Shown here in pieces: positions 60,049-64,000 of a DNA stretch of 64,000 bases. The DNA is from Mycolicibacterium sp. CR10. Lineage in GTDB: Bacteria > Actinomycetota > Actinomycetes > Mycobacteriales > Mycobacteriaceae. The notes under the pieces are model-generated. The model searched no databases. It was not told where the DNA came from and worked only from the letters and a program-made list of their open reading frames with translations. The translations under genes were made by a program, and so were the position numbers. Where the stretch lies: the NCBI RefSeq assembly GCF_005222675.1, contig NZ_STGE01000009.1, forward strand, positions 372,001 through 436,000, in the 5' to 3' direction. Within the stretch, counting starts at the first letter, position 1, and every line of letters begins with the position of its first letter.

Positions 60049-61514
60049 GGCGCAGTTCCCATCGCTACCCGAATGTTCTTGGTCTGCTGGAACTCGCGCA
60101 GACCGTCGATGCCCCCGGTGCGACCGAAGCCGCTCTGTTTGTAGCCGCCGTAGGGACCTTGCGGCGAGATGTCGCTGAACTGATTGACCCACACGGACCC
60201 GGCCTCCAGCTGTCGCGCGACGCTATGGGCCCTGACGAGGCCGCGGGTATGGACGAAGGCATTGAGACCGTAAGGGGTGGAATTGGCGAGGTGAACAGCT
60301 TCGGCCTCGTCGCGGAAACCCATGAGGGACACGACCGGTCCGAAGGTCTCGAACTGTGCGAGTGGCGATGCGTTGTCGACGCGGCCGAACACCGTCGGCT
60401 CGACGTAGAAGCCTTCGGCGAGTGGACCGGTCATACGTTTCCCGCCGACGAGTAGATCGCCCGCACGGCATCTGACGGCGTCGTCGACAGTTGCGACAAT
60501 GCGACTGGCAGCTGCCGCACTGATCACAGGGCCGAAGGTCACGGTGGGGTCGAACGGGTCACCGACGTTGGCAGCGTCGATGACGGCCAGGAACTTCTCC
60601 ACGAACGCGTCGTACACGGACTCGTGCACCAGTATCCGGCTGGCGCAGGCGCAACTCTGCCCCGACTGCATCAGCGGACCCTGATGCGCAGACAGCATCG
60701 CGGCGGCATCGAGGTCGGCGTCGTCGAAGATGATGTTGGCCGATTTGCCGCCTAGCTCGGCGACGACGGGCGTCAGGTTCGGTGCAGCGGCCTGCAGAAC
60801 CAGCCGAGCAGTCGCCCCTCCACCGGTGAAGAAAATCTTCCGGATGCCGGAATGCCGCACCAAGGCATCTCCGCCCGTTGCGGCGGCGGGCACGATGTTG
60901 ACGAGCCCGGGCGGCAAGCCGGCCTCGAGGCACAACTCCCCGAACCGCAGCGCCGCCAGCGGTGCCAGCTCAGAGGGCTTCAGCACGACAGCGTTTCCGG
61001 CCGCCAGCGCCGGGGCGACGCAGGAGGCCGCGACCGCGAGGGCGCCATTCCACGGGGTGATCACACCGACGACACCGTAGGGCCCGCGCTCGACCAGGTT
61101 GATATCGAACGAACCGTTGACCGGGGTGCTCGAGCCGTGTGGTTTGTCGGCGTAGCCGGCGAAATGACGCAGGAACCGCTCGAGTAGAAGGGCGGTACCC
61201 GCGAAGGAGACGGGCACGGCGTAGTCGTGCACGTTCAGTGCGGCAAGCTCGTCGAGATGCTCGTGGACGACGTCGGCGAGGTCGATCATCTTGTCCCGCC
61301 GGCGATCCACGGTGAGCGCCGTCCACTGCTTCTGCGCTTCAGTACCTGACCCGACAGCCTGATCGATCTCGGTTTCGCCAGCCAGAACCACGGTCGCATT
61401 CGGCCGACCGGTAGCTGGGTAAATGTGCTCGTGCGCCGACTCCGACGATGTGGTGATGCGGTCACCCCCGATGAGGGGTCCGACCGCGACGTCAACCAGT
61501 TCGGCTTGCTTCAT
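60045..61514 (-). CDS. NAD-dependent aldehyde dehydrogenase
   Basis: 489 aa ALDH. VITPWNGALAVAASCVAPALAAGNAVVLKPSE, catalytic Glu in VVAELGGKSANI, and catalytic Cys in QSGQSCACASRILVHE; ends with PYGGYKQSGFGRTGG. Oxidises an aldehyde, probably from the P450/SDR steps. ATGA overlap with the CMD gene. Confidence 0.9.
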   Translation of the reverse strand: MKQAELVDVAVGPLIGGDRITTSSESAHEHIYPATGRPNATVVLAGETEIDQAVGSGTEAQKQWTALTVDRRRDKMIDLADVVHEHLDELAALNVHDYAVPVSFAGTALLLERFLRHFAGYADKPHGSSTPVNGSFDINLVERGPYGVVGVITPWNGALAVAASCVAPALAAGNAVVLKPSELAPLAALRFGELCLEAGLPPGLVNIVPAAATGGDALVRHSGIRKIFFTGGGATARLVLQAAAPNLTPVVAELGGKSANIIFDDADLDAAAMLSAHQGPLMQSGQSCACASRILVHESVYDAFVEKFLAVIDAANVGDPFDPTVTFGPVISAAAASRIVATVDDAVRCRAGDLLVGGKRMTGPLAEGFYVEPTVFGRVDNASPLAQFETFGPVVSLMGFRDEAEAVHLANSTPYGLNAFVHTRGLVRAHSVARQLEAGSVWVNQFSDISPQGPYGGYKQSGFGRTGGIDGLREFQQTKNIRVAMGTAP

Positions 61515-62317
61515 GACGCGGCCTCAGCCTCGGCGGCCCATTCGTCGAGCACCCGGAGCTTCTGCGCGGCGATCACCTCATTGAGGTGCGATGCCTTGGG
61601 CCAGCCGTAGTAAGCGGCGAAATGCAAAGCCAACTCATCCATTTCGTCGAACGACAGGTCACGACTTTTCAATGCCGCATAAACGTGCGAAAGGATCGGA
61701 ATCTCGGCGTCTTGAAAGGCCACACACGCGACCGTGATGAGTCGGCGCTCCTTCATCCCCAGACCGGGGCGCAGCCACATCTCCCCGAAGACGAAGTTCA
61801 GGATGCCTGCACCCTGAAAGGGGTTGTCGCGCAGCGGCGCGTAAGGCAGGCAATTGACGTCGCGAAAAGACTGCTCTCCAGTCGCCAGCCGAGCTTCCGG
61901 GTCGCTGGGTGTCGTCAGGGGTAGCAACGGCTCGGGGTCCGGCATGCGTTGCCCGCGTGCGTCGTTGACACGTTGCCACTGTTCGTCGACGACCATGTTC
62001 AACCACGAGGCCTTCGGCCAGCCCGCATAGACGGCGAAATGCAGCACAGCCTCCCGAATTTCGGCGATCGTGACGTCACCGCTGTTTAGTGCGGCATATA
62101 CGTGGTCCCGCAGTGGACCGGACGCGTCGGCGGCCGCAACACAGGCGAGCGTGATGAACCTACGGTCGCGGCGGCTCAATCCGGGGCGCTGCCACACTTC
62201 GGCGAACACGAAGTCGATCAGGTTCTTAGTGGTCGGGCTGTCGTCGTCAGGCGGCTCAAAGGTCATCACCTCGGCGAACTGCCGCAGACCCGTCTGATGC
62301 CGAGCGCTGGTACTCAT
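61511..62317 (-). CDS. carboxymuconolactone decarboxylase family protein, duplicated domain
   Basis: 268 aa with two related CMD-fold halves: VFAEVWQRPGLSRRDRRFITLACVAA ... HFAVYAGWPKASWL, and VFGEMWLRPGLGMKERRLITVACVAF ... HFAAYYGWPKASHL. The Cys of each half is followed by V-A and not by the CxxC of AhpD, so peroxidase activity is unlikely. Expected to be a decarboxylase or lactone enzyme in ring degradation. ATGA overlap with the ALDH. Confidence 0.85.
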   Translation of the reverse strand: MSTSARHQTGLRQFAEVMTFEPPDDDSPTTKNLIDFVFAEVWQRPGLSRRDRRFITLACVAAADASGPLRDHVYAALNSGDVTIAEIREAVLHFAVYAGWPKASWLNMVVDEQWQRVNDARGQRMPDPEPLLPLTTPSDPEARLATGEQSFRDVNCLPYAPLRDNPFQGAGILNFVFGEMWLRPGLGMKERRLITVACVAFQDAEIPILSHVYAALKSRDLSFDEMDELALHFAAYYGWPKASHLNEVIAAQKLRVLDEWAAEAEAAS

Positions 62318-62326
62318 CGTGAGCTC

Positions 62327-63142
62327 CTATCGGATGGTGACGCCGGCGTCGACCTTGAACTGAAGGCCGGTGACGTATCGGGATTCGTCGGAGACCAGGT
62401 AGAGCACCGCATTGCTGACGTCGACGGCTTCGATCAGTGGTGTCGGTAACGCGTTGCCGAAGATCGGCGCCAAATCCGTTCGGGTCTCGGCGAGCAGCGT
62501 GTGCATGGTCACCGGCGCCATCCCTGTCATGACGCCGGTCGGATGAATGGTGTTGACCCGGATGCTCTGGGCGGCAAGCTCGTTGGCTAGTGCGACGCTC
62601 ATCCCCACGATGGCCTGTTTGGACGCGGTGTACGGGATGTGCAGCGGGCTGCCCTTGATGGCTGCCGCGGAGCTGATGTTGACCAGGCTGCCGCCGCCGC
62701 GCGCGAGTAGGTGGGGCAGCGCGGCCGTGCACGTGTTCCACGCACCGATCAGGTTGACGTCCAGCACCACCCTCCAGTGCGCGTTCGTCGTCATGTCCCA
62801 GGTGCCCGCGGTCAGCACACCGGCGTTGGCGACGGCGGCGTCGAGACCGCCCAGTTCCGTGACTCCGTCCGTCACCGCTTCCTTCAGCGCTGCTTCGTCG
62901 CGGACATCGACCACTCTGGAGACGGCGCGGCGACCCAATTCCTTTACCAGCCGCGCAGTTTCGTCGAGCTCGGCCTCTGTGGCCAAGGGATACTCCAGCT
63001 CCGGCAGCGATTCACAGATGTCGACGAGGATCAGGTCGGCACCTTCCTCCGCGAGGCGCACCGCGTGACTGCGGCCCATTCCCCGCGCCGCACCGGTGAC
63101 CAGCACCCGCTTGCCTGAGACTCTTCCCGTGGGTGAGGTCAC
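62327..63142 (-). CDS. mycofactocin-coupled SDR oxidoreductase
   Basis: 271 aa: VLVTGAARGMGRSHAVRLAEEGADLILVDIC (mycofactocin-SDR signature), VANAGVL, NISSAAAIKGS, YTASKQA, ending ESRYVTGLQFKVDAG. GTG start 63142, 5 nt after the next SDR gene's stop on the same strand. Together with its neighbours it looks like one alcohol/aldehyde oxidation operon. Confidence 0.88.
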   Translation of the reverse strand: MTSPTGRVSGKRVLVTGAARGMGRSHAVRLAEEGADLILVDICESLPELEYPLATEAELDETARLVKELGRRAVSRVVDVRDEAALKEAVTDGVTELGGLDAAVANAGVLTAGTWDMTTNAHWRVVLDVNLIGAWNTCTAALPHLLARGGGSLVNISSAAAIKGSPLHIPYTASKQAIVGMSVALANELAAQSIRVNTIHPTGVMTGMAPVTMHTLLAETRTDLAPIFGNALPTPLIEAVDVSNAVLYLVSDESRYVTGLQFKVDAGVTIR

Positions 63143-63147
63143 GACGC

Positions 63148-63978
63148 CTACAGCTTGTTGCAGAAGCCGGCGTCCACGGGCAGCGTGACCCCGGTGACGT
63201 ACTTGGCGGCGTCGGAGGCCAGATAGGAGATCGTGGCGCTGATGTCCTCCGGCTCGAGCAGCTCGACCGGCATGGGATTCTGCAGGTGCGGCCCACCGTC
63301 GGGGTAGTTCTCCAGGAACGCCGTCATCTGTGGGTTGACCGCCATCATCGTGTTGACCGCGGTCGGGTGCACGGTGTTGACTCGAATGCTCTGTGGTGCA
63401 AGCGCATTGGACAGCGTCCGCATCAGACCGACGATGCCGTGTTTGGACGCCGCGTACGCAAGACCGCCGCCCTGCATACCGCCGAAACCCCGCAACCCGG
63501 CGGTGGAACTCGTGAAGATGATGGACCCGCCACGCCCCCCGGCGAGCAGGTGCGGAATGGCCGCCTTTGCGGTGTGAAAGGCCCCGACGAGGTTGACGTC
63601 GAGGACGTCGGTCCACATCTCGAGGTCTTCTGCGTCGGTCAGTTCGCGGAATGCCAGTGCCGCGATCCCTGCGTTGGCGCAGACGATGTCGAGACGGCCG
63701 AACTTTGCCACCTCGTCGTCGAGTGCCGATTTGAGCGCACCGAAGTCGCGAACGTCGGCCACAGAACCGATCATCTTCGCGCCCTGCGCTTCGACGAGGG
63801 CGATGGTCTCGTCGAGCTCATCGCGCCCGGCCATCGGATAACCGTTGGACGGGATGTCGGCGCAGATGTCCACGCCGATGATGTCGGCGCCGTCGGCGGC
63901 GAGTCTGACGGCGTGGCTGCGGCCCTGACCGCGGGCCACCCCGGTGATGAAAGCAACTTTTCCGTCCAGTGAACCCAT
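63148..63978 (-). CDS. mycofactocin-coupled SDR oxidoreductase
   Basis: 276 aa: FITGVARGQGRSHAVRLAADGADIIGVDIC, CANAGIA, FTSSTAGLRG, AYAASKHG, ending KYVTGVTLPVDAGF. First visible gene of the SDR-SDR-CMD-ALDH unit; the operon may begin further right, outside the window. Confidence 0.88.
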   Translation of the reverse strand: MGSLDGKVAFITGVARGQGRSHAVRLAADGADIIGVDICADIPSNGYPMAGRDELDETIALVEAQGAKMIGSVADVRDFGALKSALDDEVAKFGRLDIVCANAGIAALAFRELTDAEDLEMWTDVLDVNLVGAFHTAKAAIPHLLAGGRGGSIIFTSSTAGLRGFGGMQGGGLAYAASKHGIVGLMRTLSNALAPQSIRVNTVHPTAVNTMMAVNPQMTAFLENYPDGGPHLQNPMPVELLEPEDISATISYLASDAAKYVTGVTLPVDAGFCNKL

Positions 63979-64000
63979 CGATCCTCGCTTCGGTAACCCG

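Overview
This 64 kb window is high-G+C actinobacterial chromosome, almost certainly from a non-tuberculous Mycobacterium (Mycolicibacterium type). The left third follows the gene order of the M. tuberculosis Rv3778c-Rv3751 neighbourhood: aminotransferase-like protein, quinone oxidoreductase, EchA21, Rv3773c-like protein, HisC2/Pat, alkylsulfatase, ProXVWZ, TyrA, the TadA pair, then a tRNA-Ser next to an integrase. Mycofactocin-type SDRs, an MMPL transporter, FAAL/PKS enzymes and many leaderless promoters (TANNNT 6-8 nt before the start codon) also fit. Names were assigned by motif and family recognition from the sequence; no database was searched.

Layout. (1) 1-22.3 kb: core chromosome with three tRNAs, ctaD, amino-acid genes, a glycine-betaine/choline ABC transporter (proXVWZ), tyrA and tadA, ending in tRNA-Ser(CGA). 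(2) 22.30-38.17 kb: a 15.8 kb integrated element. It has a perfect 27-bp att repeat made of the tRNA 3' end, a tyrosine integrase overlapping an XRE repressor, an excisionase-type HTH, a run of small coupled genes, an initiator-like gene carrying an iteron cluster, and a probable terminase small subunit. I found no large terminase, portal, capsid or tail gene, so it resembles a phage satellite rather than a prophage. Its right half is cargo: an Fe-S glycosylase-like protein, an HNH nuclease divergent from a DGQHR (DndB-like) protein, paralogous winged-helix proteins, an operon around a 390-aa unknown, and three copies of a short 'VVEFRF' module. (3) 38.4-40.0 kb: a secreted repeat-rich protein. 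(4) 40.1-54.0 kb: a lipid/polyketide cluster combining a DarB-like KAS III, a DarA-like partner, two ACPs, a KS-AT-ACP PKS, thioesterase, FAAL-type ligase, FAD hydroxylase, VOC protein, O-methyltransferase and MMPL exporter. It reads as a dialkylresorcinol-type aromatic lipid pathway. (5) 54.7-64 kb: lipid/sterol-type catabolic genes (epimerase, SRPBCC, acyltransferase, TetR, P450, ALDH, CMD-like protein and three mycofactocin-type SDRs), partly sharing a TetR-type operator.

The two most interesting parts are the satellite-like element, with its DNA-level iterons, arm sites and candidate anti-phage cargo, and the DarA/DarB plus FAAL/PKS/MMPL cluster.
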